Shown here piece by piece: positions 1 to 6,918 of a stretch of 8,646 nt of DNA. Position 1 is the first letter of the stretch. Every line of letters starts with the position of its first letter. Origin of the DNA: Prevotellaceae bacterium (GTDB lineage: Bacteria; Bacteroidota; Bacteroidia; Bacteroidales; UBA932); the NCBI GenBank assembly GCA_031259935.1, contig JAIRKV010000240.1, positions 1 to 8,646 on the forward strand. Reading direction: 5' to 3'. Under the pieces are notes generated by a model. That model made no database searches, was not told the origin of the DNA, and saw nothing but the letters and a program-made list of their open reading frames with translations. Made by a program: the position numbers and the translations under genes.

Positions 1-107
1 AAGCAATCCAGAATTATTATTTTTTCTACCAACAGTCTATACATTTTTTTGTTTTTTATTATTCATTCATTTTTTCTGGATTGCTTCGCTTCGCTCGCAA
101 TGACGAA
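1..107. repeat. REP-like palindromic repeat, left copy, cut by window edge
   Basis: AAGCAATCCAGAA at 1-13 is the exact reverse complement of TTCTGGATTGCTT at 74-86, with a 60-bp AT-rich spacer between. The inner arm continues as CGCTTCGCTCGCAATGACGAA to 107. The motif pair GAAGCAATCCAGA / CGCAATGACG is the kind of dispersed palindromic repeat seen in many bacterial genomes, but I cannot assign a named family. The outer arm should continue to the left of the window. A second copy lies at 8451-8533. Confidence 0.75.
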
Positions 108-242
108 CAAAAAAAGAAAAAACTGTTCCTGTTTTACCGACTTTTATCATATATATATGTAAAACACGGTATTTTTATTCGATAATTTACATTTATAATT
201 TGTGTATAATAAATGATTTCAGCACTTATTAAGGAGCGACTA
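75..242 (+). repeat. Long inverted repeat, left arm (REP half plus conserved core)
   Basis: This stretch matches the reverse complement of 8311-8483. The core after the REP part (about 108-242) is roughly 85 % identical by eye and includes a 25-bp exact match (157-181 against 8371-8395). Similarity stops sharply after GAGCGACTA at 242. The core contains a stem-loop (135-171), a TATAAT-like hexamer at 205-210, and an ATG at 213 opening a 23-codon frame (213-284). The first ten codons of that frame (MISALIKERL) are shared with the right arm. I did not find an exact TAnnTTTG promoter in it. It could be an interspersed structured element or the non-coding end of an insertion sequence. Confidence 0.85.
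135..171 (+). ncRNA. Conserved stem-loop in the repeat core, left copy
   Basis: TACCG (135-139) pairs with CGGTA (167-171). After a 2x2 internal loop, TTTTA (142-146) pairs with TAAAA (160-164). Position 147 is bulged, CATA (148-151) pairs with TATG (156-159), and the loop is 152-155. The right copy differs at five positions in this span. Position 136 A to G keeps a G-U wobble, 147 is the bulge, 151 and 156 change together (A-T to G-C), and 155 is in the loop. The wobble works only when read on this strand, which suggests a structured RNA or single-stranded DNA rather than a duplex site. Its function is unknown. Confidence 0.5.
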
Positions 243-311
243 ATTAATTTATGCAGATTGCAGTTTGATAGCAGGTTGGTATAAGGAGTGTCGAATAAAA
301 AGATAATCAGT

Positions 312-350
312 GAGCGGATAATGACAAAAGTTCCGCTCTTCTATTTTTTT
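312..350 (+). terminator. Orphan intrinsic terminator, + strand
   Basis: GAGCGGA (312-318) and TCCGCTC (332-338) form a perfect 7-bp GC-rich stem with a 13-nt loop, followed at once by TTCTATTTTTTT. No convincing protein gene lies upstream on the + strand inside the window. It would therefore end a transcript coming through the repeat core, either a small RNA or read-through from a gene left of the window. Confidence 0.7.
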
Positions 351-601
351 ATCGGGCGGCAGTGAAAAAAATCTAAAAAACCGTCCGAAAACATGTTTCA
401 AAAATCAACTTTGACAAAAAAACTCAAATTTTTTTCAACAAATCAACTTTATTGAACTTTTGCAAAGGTCTCGTGATTTTACATCCGATTTTTGTGTGTA
501 CGAGGCTTGTAAAACATTGTGAATAATGCTGTATATACAAAAAAGCCATATCAACAGATGCGGATTTATCATCGGAAGTTAATGAAAATTTTCCTTTGAT
601 T
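351..601. other. Gene-free stretch downstream of nrdJ
   Basis: I see no gene here. The stretch contains a weak hairpin, CGGGCGG (353-359) with CCGTCCG (381-387), one G-U pair. It also has a direct repeat of AAATCAACTTT (402-412 and 440-450, 38 bp apart). An 8-bp inverted repeat, ATGCGGAT (558-565) with ATCCGCAT (604-611), has its right arm overlapping the last codons and stop of nrdJ. None of these has the U-run expected of an intrinsic terminator for nrdJ on the minus strand. Confidence 0.5.
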
Positions 602-3187
602 TTATCCGCATTTTGAATCTGCGCAGGCTTGACACATCAGGCATCCATCGGAATAAATAAGTGAGTCGGAGCCGCATTTTGGGCATATTAATCCGGGTTT
701 GGCTTTTGTTCCATCGGGAATATATCGTTTGAGCGCTCGTTCAACTCCGTTTTTCCATGTATTTATAGTTTCGCTGTCGAGTTCCAGTCCTGCAACAAGG
801 TTTACAACATCTATTATTGGCATTCCGTTGCGTAAAACTCCTGAAATAAGTTTTGCATAATTCCAAAATTCTGTGTTAAACATGTGCGAAATTCCGCCTA
901 TTGTATTTGTATAGCCAAATTTATCGATATATTGAAAATCGTAACGCGAACCTTTGTCGGTCTTCACTTTCAGTATCTTCCCCATTGTGATGGTTCGAGG
1001 AATAGGACGAACATCGTCATCTACGATACCTGTAAAAATTTCGTATGGTTTGCCTTCGTACAGTCCGACAAAAGCAATCCACTGCTCATTTCCGTTCTGG
1101 AATCTGATTACATCGGCATCAAGCGAAGCGGGACGTTTGGCAGGCATTTGGTTCATTTGTGCTTTAGCATCATTTGCCGATACCAGAACTCCGGAGCGTG
1201 ATCCGTCGCGATAAACCGTAATTCCCTTGCAACCGCATTCCCATGCCGTTTTATATACTTCGGCAACTTTTGCTTCGGTAATATCGGCAGGCAGATTAAC
1301 GGTAACGCTTATCGAATGGTCAACCCATTTTTGCATTTCGCCTTGCATTTTTACTTTTTTCACCCAGTCTATATCTTGTGCCGTAGCGTTGTGATATGGT
1401 GATTTTTTTACTAAATCATCTATTTCTTCTTTGGGAAGATTCTTTATTTCGTCAATGTCATATCCATTAACTTCGCACCACGTAAGAAATTTATGATGAA
1501 ACACATAAAATTCGGTAAAGGCATCTCCTGTTTTATCAATATAATCTATCGTAACATTCTTATCGTTGGGATTTACTTTGCGGCGGCGTTTGTAAACAGG
1601 CATAAATACAGGTTCTATTCCTGATGTTGTTTGCGCCATTAAACTCACTGTTCCTGTCGGGGCAATGGTGAGCATAGAAATATTTCGCCGTCCCGTTTTT
1701 ATCATTTCTTTATACAGGTCTTCGTCCTGTTTGCGAATACGATTTATCACAGGATTGTTTTCTTCGCGTTTTGCATCGTAAATTGGAAATGCGCCGCGTT
1801 CTTTTGCCATTTTTACGGATGTTCTGTAAGTTTCCATTGCCAGTATTTTTTGTATTTCGGAAGCAAATTCTATTGCTTCGTCCGTTCCGTACCGAATACC
1901 GAGAGCGGCAAGCATATCTCCTTCGGCAGTTATTCCCAAACCTGTACGGCGACCGCGAATACACTTATCTTTTATTTTTTTCCACAATTCAATTTCTACT
2001 CTTTTTACATCGGCTTCTTCGGGGTCTTCATTTATTTTTGCCATTATGTCATCGATTTTTTCAAGTTCCAAATCAATCAAATCGTCCATCATTTTCATTG
2101 CTATTGCAACGTGTTTTTTGAACAGTGTTTTATTGAATTTTGCCTTATCGGTAAACGGATTTTCGACATAACCGTATAGATTTATCGCAAGTAAACGGCA
2201 ACTGTCGTAAGCGCACAAAGGTATTTCGCCGCAAGGATTTGTTGATATTGTTTTGTATCCGAGATCAGAATAACAGTCTGCCACCGATTCGCGAATTATC
2301 GTATCCCAAAACAAAATACCCGGCTCGGCGCTTTGCCATGCATTGTGAATTATTTTATCCCAAAGTTTTTTTGCATCTGTTTCGACTTTAAATTTCGGTT
2401 CTTTTGCATCAATCGGATACTGCTGCATATATGTTGTTCCATTTATTACGCAGCGCATAAATTCATCGTCGATTCTGACCGAAACATTTGCTCCGGTAAC
2501 TTTCAATCCGTCAACTTTTGCATCTATAAACTGTTCAACGTCAGGATGTTTTATGGAAAGGCTCAGCATTAAGGCTCCACGCCGTCCGTCCATGGCAACT
2601 TCGCGCGTCGAGTTTGAATAACGTTCCATAAACGGTACTATTCCGGTAGAATTTAAGGCGCTGTTCATTACCGGACTTCCTTTGGGGCGAATATCCGACA
2701 TGTCGTGCCCAACTCCGCCGCGGCGTTTCATAAGTTGAACCTGTTCTTCGTCAAGCCGTAAAATTCCGCCGTATGAATCTGCATGTTTATTATGTCCAAT
2801 TACAAAACAGTTTGACAATGAAGATATTTGATAATGATTTCCAATTCCCGTCATTGGTCCTCCCTGCGGAATAATATATTTAAAATTTTTGAGAACGGCA
2901 AACAGTTCATCAAAGGTCAACGGATTGTTGTATTTTTTCTCGATGCGTTCAAATTCCGCAGCCAGCCTTCGATGCATGTCTTCGGGTGATTTTTCGTATA
3001 TGTTCCCAAACGAATCTTTCATCGCATATTTGTTAATCCATACCGAAGCGGCAAGTTCATCTCCCTTAAAATATTTGATACATGCATCCAAAACTTCGTC
3101 GAAAGTGTAGGTTTGCCTGTTTTCTTCTTTAATCTGTTTTGTGTCCTGTTCGACCAAATCCAAAAAAGATGTTTGTTCTGTTGACAT
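602..3187 (-). CDS. nrdJ: Adenosylcobalamin-dependent (class II) ribonucleoside-diphosphate/triphosphate reductase
   Basis: The 861-residue product matches the usual size of long NrdJ enzymes, which reduce ribonucleotides to deoxyribonucleotides in the cytoplasm using a B12-derived radical and need no oxygen. Visible in order: an N-terminal region of about 100 residues; SLSNCF with the first redox cysteine C127; NPCGEIPL with N317, radical-site C319 and E321; the partner cysteine C330 before RLLAINL; the phosphate-binding APTGTVSLMAQTTSGIEP (509-526); and ECGCKGITVYRDGSR near 650. A TSCPD-like region follows (about 690-790), then a C-terminal cysteine cluster (C835, C838, C849, C852, C855, C860) likely to shuttle electrons to the active site. 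No nrdA/nrdB partner or activase is adjacent. There is no Shine-Dalgarno; TTTG at 3256-3253 with a poor -7 box (TACATAGG) 19 bp on is a weak promoter candidate. I saw no cobalamin riboswitch upstream. Confidence 0.96.
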   Translation of the reverse strand: MSTEQTSFLDLVEQDTKQIKEENRQTYTFDEVLDACIKYFKGDELAASVWINKYAMKDSFGNIYEKSPEDMHRRLAAEFERIEKKYNNPLTFDELFAVLKNFKYIIPQGGPMTGIGNHYQISSLSNCFVIGHNKHADSYGGILRLDEEQVQLMKRRGGVGHDMSDIRPKGSPVMNSALNSTGIVPFMERYSNSTREVAMDGRRGALMLSLSIKHPDVEQFIDAKVDGLKVTGANVSVRIDDEFMRCVINGTTYMQQYPIDAKEPKFKVETDAKKLWDKIIHNAWQSAEPGILFWDTIIRESVADCYSDLGYKTISTNPCGEIPLCAYDSCRLLAINLYGYVENPFTDKAKFNKTLFKKHVAIAMKMMDDLIDLELEKIDDIMAKINEDPEEADVKRVEIELWKKIKDKCIRGRRTGLGITAEGDMLAALGIRYGTDEAIEFASEIQKILAMETYRTSVKMAKERGAFPIYDAKREENNPVINRIRKQDEDLYKEMIKTGRRNISMLTIAPTGTVSLMAQTTSGIEPVFMPVYKRRRKVNPNDKNVTIDYIDKTGDAFTEFYVFHHKFLTWCEVNGYDIDEIKNLPKEEIDDLVKKSPYHNATAQDIDWVKKVKMQGEMQKWVDHSISVTVNLPADITEAKVAEVYKTAWECGCKGITVYRDGSRSGVLVSANDAKAQMNQMPAKRPASLDADVIRFQNGNEQWIAFVGLYEGKPYEIFTGIVDDDVRPIPRTITMGKILKVKTDKGSRYDFQYIDKFGYTNTIGGISHMFNTEFWNYAKLISGVLRNGMPIIDVVNLVAGLELDSETINTWKNGVERALKRYIPDGTKAKPGLICPKCGSDSLIYSDGCLMCQACADSKCG

Positions 3188-3400
3188 AATTTACTGTATA
3201 TTTTATGTGTTTTTATTATATATTTCCTATGTATTTTAATCTGAATTAATAACAAATCGGTTACGAAGTTACTACGATAAGATATAACATCTCGAATTTT
3301 ATCATTTTGTTTACGAACATTTTTTTAACAAAATGCCGTTATCAATTAAAAGACAGATTAAAAGATATTTTTTTTTGAAGGGCTGGAAGTGATAAAAATA

Positions 3401-3431
3401 AAAAAACTGCCTTTCAAGAAGGCAGTTTTTT
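3401..3431. terminator. Bidirectional intrinsic terminator
   Basis: ACTGCCTT (3406-3413) and AAGGCAGT (3419-3426) form a perfect 8-bp stem with a 5-nt loop, flanked by A-runs on the left and T-runs on the right. It therefore works on either strand. On the minus strand it lies about 20 bp after the stop of the small exported-protein gene and separates that gene from nrdJ. Confidence 0.85.
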
Positions 3432-3446
3432 TTTGAAGTTGTGATT

Positions 3447-3860
3447 TTATTGTTTATTGCAACTTTCTTGTGACACTTTTATTCCGGTGTAGCAATTTTG
3501 AGATTCCGATATAAAAACTACTTTACGAGGATTGTTTACATCGGGATTATCCGCATAATTTGCATTGAAACTAAGCGTAATGCTCGAAAATGGTGCCGTT
3601 CCGGATGCATTGATATAGTCAATTTCCGCATCTTTCAGCACTCTGTTAACTTCGTCAATAAAATTGTCGGAAAGAATGCCTTCTTCAGCTAACAAATTCA
3701 GAGTAACATCGCCGCCGTCGCAATTAATATCACCGGCAGAAACGCTTTCAACATTTTGAATTTGAGGAATTGTAACACAAATTTCCTGCTGTCCGAATAC
3801 ATTATTGGCAAAAACGAAACATGCCAATAGTACTAATGATTTTCTAATAATTTGTAACAT
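3447..3860 (-). CDS. Small exported protein of unknown function
   Basis: I do not recognise this 137-residue protein. It begins with a clear Sec signal peptide: basic MLQIIRK, hydrophobic SLVLLACFVFA, and a likely cut near FG|QQ at residues 23-24. LLAC at 11-14 is lipobox-like, but the hydrophobic stretch before it is very short, so a lipoprotein is the less likely reading. The mature part of about 114 residues has four cysteines (C28, C47, C123, C134), which could form two disulfides outside the cytoplasm. It is otherwise acidic and polar, without transmembrane segments or repeats. It sits alone, with a near-perfect promoter upstream (3917-3947) and a strong terminator directly downstream, so it is a single-gene transcription unit. 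That arrangement and the signal peptide argue that it is real and expressed. Confidence 0.75.
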   Translation of the reverse strand: MLQIIRKSLVLLACFVFANNVFGQQEICVTIPQIQNVESVSAGDINCDGGDVTLNLLAEEGILSDNFIDEVNRVLKDAEIDYINASGTAPFSSITLSFNANYADNPDVNNPRKVVFISESQNCYTGIKVSQESCNKQ

Positions 3861-3916
3861 AAAAAATTTTTTTAATGGTTTCTAAATAAAAATAAACATA
3901 TTCAAAATATGTTTTA

Positions 3917-3947
3917 CAAAAGTAATGGTTTTATATGAACCTGCAAA
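3917..3947 (-). promoter_or_regulatory. Bacteroidota-type promoter for the small exported protein
   Basis: On the minus strand, TTTG (3947-3944), a 19-bp spacer and TACTTTTG (3924-3917) match the Bacteroidota housekeeping consensus TTTG-N19-TAnnTTTG exactly. Transcription would begin near 3910, about 50 nt before the start codon at 3860. Confidence 0.75.
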
Positions 3948-4101
3948 ATTTTTATTACTAATCAATATAAAATATTGTTAATATATTTTAATTGGTTGGT
4001 AAATGCAATATAAAACCGCAAATTAATAAATAAATAAATTCACATTGAATATTGAATATATATTTGTTTATTTACCTCAATATCTGCGTTTTTATTTGAA
4101 T

Positions 4102-5154
4102 TTATTCATTCAGCATTAAACTCATATAAGGTGTTTGACCGTCAAAAACAAATTGTGTAAGTTGAGCAATCTTCCACGCTTCATGTGAATTTTCAAACGG
4201 CAATTTTATACATTCGCCGTTTGATATTCTGTAACAGCCGCTGTTTTCAGCAATTACACTGTCTTTTACAAAAACTGCCGTATGGCAGTTGCGATATTTT
4301 TTTGCGTAAAGCTGCAATATTTTTTCCACACATATTATTCTCATCATGCCAATGGCTTCGCAGTGTTTTTTTTGAGGAATATCAATATAAGTCAAACTGT
4401 CTGCTGCTGTTTTTTCCGATATTGTTTTAAGCAGGCTTGCAGATATTTCGCGCGTATCGGCAAAATGTTCATTAACTGTAATATTGCTGTTTACAAGTGA
4501 TACAAATGATATTCCAGCAATTTTGTTTCCGTATTCGGCAATTAATATCAAGCCGCTGCTGTTGTAAATATCTTCGCAGACAATTTCAAAATCGCTGAAA
4601 GAATGTTGTATGCAGAAATTGCGTTCGCTCATTTTGCGGTCAAAATATTTGAATGTTTCGTGTTTGTTTGCTTCCGAATATTCATATATTTTACAATCGT
4701 TTTTGATATTAAAATTACGGGTATTTATTTGTGTTTTGGTGCGGTAAAATATGGTTTCATAGTCATTTTTCCCATAAATATCAAACAGATACGAATCGGC
4801 AGGAATAAGGAAAGCTGCATAAATGCCGTCAGCAAACAACTGTCTGTAAGTTTTTTCCAAAAGTTTTGTCATTAAGCCCTGTCTGCGAAAATTCGGATGC
4901 GTGCATATTGCCGATAAATATGCCAAATCTATTTTTTCGTCAAAAAAAGTCATCATATACGGAATCGCCTGCAATGCGGCAACAGGATTGTTGTTTTCAA
5001 ATATTGCAAAATGATTTTTTTCCGTATACCGTTTATCAAAATAAAAATCTGCAAATTTGTCGCTGTCATCAAAACAAAGTTTATACAATGCTTTTGACAG
5101 TTCTTTTAATTTCATCTGTTTTGCCATATCAATATTTATATCGACATCATTCAT
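4102..5154 (-). CDS. GNAT-family N-acetyltransferase (Eis/Acetyltransf_9-like)
   Basis: The 350-residue protein has an N-terminal GNAT domain. YLSAICTHPNFRRQGLMTKLL (about 80-98) is the acetyl-CoA binding motif, with RRQG as the pyrophosphate loop, followed by AAFLIPAD and YGKNDYE (about 113-133). The rest resembles the second half of Eis-type acetyltransferases and ends in PYMSLMLNE. Such enzymes transfer an acyl group from acyl-CoA to an amine; the substrate is unknown. It follows the DUF2156 gene by 42 bp with no terminator between, so it is probably the last gene of the ung operon. There is no signal peptide or membrane segment, so it is cytoplasmic. I kept the first ATG; M10 is an alternative start. 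No Shine-Dalgarno is visible. Confidence 0.85.
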   Translation of the reverse strand: MNDVDINIDMAKQMKLKELSKALYKLCFDDSDKFADFYFDKRYTEKNHFAIFENNNPVAALQAIPYMMTFFDEKIDLAYLSAICTHPNFRRQGLMTKLLEKTYRQLFADGIYAAFLIPADSYLFDIYGKNDYETIFYRTKTQINTRNFNIKNDCKIYEYSEANKHETFKYFDRKMSERNFCIQHSFSDFEIVCEDIYNSSGLILIAEYGNKIAGISFVSLVNSNITVNEHFADTREISASLLKTISEKTAADSLTYIDIPQKKHCEAIGMMRIICVEKILQLYAKKYRNCHTAVFVKDSVIAENSGCYRISNGECIKLPFENSHEAWKIAQLTQFVFDGQTPYMSLMLNE

Positions 5155-5196
5155 TTCTGCAATTAATGATTATAAATATTCGGATTTTCAACGCTT

Positions 5197-6099
5197 TCAA
5201 ACGCTATCGGCTAATTGAACTCTGTGTTTTTCCAAAATCATTTCGGGTTGATACGATAATTTTGCTTTTCGCAAACCGGGAATATCAAGGTCTTCTTCTC
5301 GATTGATATAAATATATTGTTCGGGAATGTGTTTTGCGAACAGGTTGTTTATCATGGCGTAAGCGCCTTCTACGTTTCTGTCGGCTTTTTCGATGCAAAC
5401 ATCAAATGTTTCATAATTTACAGGATTTCCGTAAGTGAATGCCGTTATTTTTCCGTTTACAAACAATACGCCGCCAAGCAAATCCAGCGCTTCCATGTTG
5501 TTTATTGCCAAAGTCAGCGCTGTGCGTTCAGCCAGTAAGGCATCCTGTTCTTCTGCGGTTACGTTTTTGCTGTACCACGATTTTTCGAGTTCGATACATT
5601 CGCCAATCAAGTCAGGACTAAGAGTTTTGTATTCGTAATTATCATTATTTTTTATAAATCTGTTGATAAAATTTCGTTTCGGCTGCAGTTTTTTCCCTTT
5701 CAGTGTTACAAGATTTTCGCGCAAATAGATATAATCCGAATATTTTCGATTTACCGAATATTTGAATGTTTTTGGCATGGCTTCTTCAAGTTCGTTGCAC
5801 ATATTTTTACATGCGCCTTCTATTCTGAAAGGTTTTTGCATCGATTTTGCATCAACAATTATTTCATTCAGGGCGTGTCGCAAATTTCCTTCACCGACAG
5901 GCATCATGTAAACAAGTTCGTTGCCGTAAAAGAAGCGCATCAATAAAAAATCATCGACAACAGCATACTGCGTGCCATACATAAACGACCAGCTGAATAA
6001 ATTTGCAAACGACAATTCGCAATTTCGCCGCCATTGTTTAAGTGTAAACGACTGTATAATTTTTTTATCATCTAATGTTATGTTTTTGAATGATATCAT
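5197..6099 (-). CDS. DUF2156 (phosphatidylglycerol lysyltransferase C-domain-like) protein
   Basis: The 300-residue protein resembles the soluble Bacteroidota proteins built like the catalytic C-terminal domain of LPG synthase/MprF, a double GNAT fold. Recognisable blocks are LKGKKLQPKRNFINRF (133-148), the segment NYEYKTLSPDLIGECIELEKSW (about 154-175), and the C-terminal INREEDLDIPGLRKAKLSYQP (about 265-285). MprF relatives transfer an amino acid from aminoacyl-tRNA to a lipid, but this protein has no flippase or other membrane segments. Its acceptor is unknown and I would not call it a lysyltransferase. It starts 25 bp after the ung stop and is followed by the GNAT gene, so the three are likely co-transcribed. 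The start lacks a Shine-Dalgarno and has an A-rich leader. Confidence 0.85.
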   Translation of the reverse strand: MISFKNITLDDKKIIQSFTLKQWRRNCELSFANLFSWSFMYGTQYAVVDDFLLMRFFYGNELVYMMPVGEGNLRHALNEIIVDAKSMQKPFRIEGACKNMCNELEEAMPKTFKYSVNRKYSDYIYLRENLVTLKGKKLQPKRNFINRFIKNNDNYEYKTLSPDLIGECIELEKSWYSKNVTAEEQDALLAERTALTLAINNMEALDLLGGVLFVNGKITAFTYGNPVNYETFDVCIEKADRNVEGAYAMINNLFAKHIPEQYIYINREEDLDIPGLRKAKLSYQPEMILEKHRVQLADSV

Positions 6100-6124
6100 T
6101 GTGTTTTTGTTTTGTGTATTAAAC

Positions 6125-6799
6125 TCAATCTTTCAAATCCCAGTTTATCGGCTCAAGACCCTGCTGTTCCAGCAATTCGTTAGTTTTTGAAAAATGTTTA
6201 CAGCCCGAAAAAGCATTGCCTGCAAGTGGAGATGGATGTGCCGCTTCCAGTACAAAATGTTTTTGTGTATCAATCAAAACTTTTTTTGAACGGGCAAAAT
6301 TTCCCCAAAGTAAAAATACAACGCCATTTTTATTTTCCGAAATTTTGCGAATTACGGCATCCGTAAATGTTTCCCAACCTATTTTGCTGTGCGATGCGGG
6401 TTCGTTTGCGCGTACGGTAAGTATTGAGTTTAACATAAAAACGCCCTGTTCAGCCCATTTTTCGAGACAGCCGTGATTTGGCGGCGTAATTCCCAAATCG
6501 TTTTGAATTTCTTTATAAATATTTATTAACGACGGCGGTGGTTTCACTCCGTACTGCACCGAGAAACAAAGTCCGTGAGCCTGTCGTCTTCCGTGATAAG
6601 GATCCTGTCCGAGCATCACGACTTTTAATTTGTCAAATGGCGTTTTTTCAAAAGCAGTGAACATTAACTTTCCCGGCGGATATACGTTTATCCCCGCATT
6701 GATTTCTGATTTTACAAATTCGGTAATTTTTTCAAAATAAGGGCTGTCAAATTCGCTTTGTAAAATGTGTTTCCATGATTCTTCAATCTTTACTTTCAT
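6125..6799 (-). CDS. ung: Uracil-DNA glycosylase, family 1
   Basis: The enzyme cuts uracil out of DNA to start base-excision repair of deaminated cytosine or misincorporated dUMP. The start at 6799 gives 224 residues, the family's usual size, beginning MKVKIEESW. The longer frame from 6850 would add 17 hydrophobic residues foreign to the family and would overlap the promoter. Catalytic features are complete: GQDPYHG with D66 and Y68, GLCFSV with the uracil-stacking F79, PPPS (87-90), MLNSILTVR with uracil-contacting N124, LLWGNFA (164-170), and AAHPSPLAG with catalytic H188. The family aligns almost residue for residue with E. coli Ung (D64, F77, N123, H187). It heads a probable operon with the DUF2156 and GNAT genes. 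Confidence 0.97.
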   Translation of the reverse strand: MKVKIEESWKHILQSEFDSPYFEKITEFVKSEINAGINVYPPGKLMFTAFEKTPFDKLKVVMLGQDPYHGRRQAHGLCFSVQYGVKPPPSLINIYKEIQNDLGITPPNHGCLEKWAEQGVFMLNSILTVRANEPASHSKIGWETFTDAVIRKISENKNGVVFLLWGNFARSKKVLIDTQKHFVLEAAHPSPLAGNAFSGCKHFSKTNELLEQQGLEPINWDLKD

Positions 6800-6820
6800 A
6801 TATCGGTTTTTTATTATTTG

Positions 6821-6851
6821 CAAAAATAAGAAAATTAATTGATGCTGCAAT
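6821..6851 (-). promoter_or_regulatory. Bacteroidota-type promoter for the ung operon
   Basis: ATTG (6851-6848, one mismatch to TTTG), a 19-bp spacer and TATTTTTG (6828-6821, exact TAnnTTTG) lie on the minus strand. The predicted start near 6814 gives a leader of about 15 nt to the ATG at 6799. It also rules against the upstream ATG at 6850. Confidence 0.65.
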
Positions 6852-6918
6852 TTTTTTTTGATAATATTGTTTTTGGATAATGTAAGGTAAATGTGTAAAT
6901 ATAAAGTTCATAATAATA

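Noticed and set aside
558..611. Hairpin ATGCGGAT/ATCCGCAT as the nrdJ terminator
   Set aside because: The loop is 38 nt, the stem overlaps the stop codon and no U-run follows directly on the minus strand. I record it only as an inverted repeat.
1771..2179. Open frames of about 110 codons on the + strand and similar frames across 884-8210
   Set aside because: They lie antisense to nrdJ and the other clear genes, have low-complexity F/C/Y/R-rich translations and no family resemblance.
3188..3446. Cobalamin riboswitch or NrdR boxes upstream of nrdJ
   Set aside because: No B12-box-like GCCACTG is present. The only candidate palindrome (ACTGTATATTTTATGTGT at about 3192-3209) pairs poorly and does not fit the NrdR consensus, and no second box is present.
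3951..4080. AT-rich short repeats (AAAT runs, TTGAATA twice, CAATAT/ATATTG)
   Set aside because: These are simple low-complexity patterns expected in an AT-rich intergenic region, with no U-run hairpin strong enough to call a terminator for the GNAT gene.
6800..6850. Longer start for ung adding 17 residues (MQHQLIFLFLQIIKNRY)
   Set aside because: The extension does not belong to the family, the start at 6799 matches the E. coli numbering closely, and a good promoter occupies 6821-6851.
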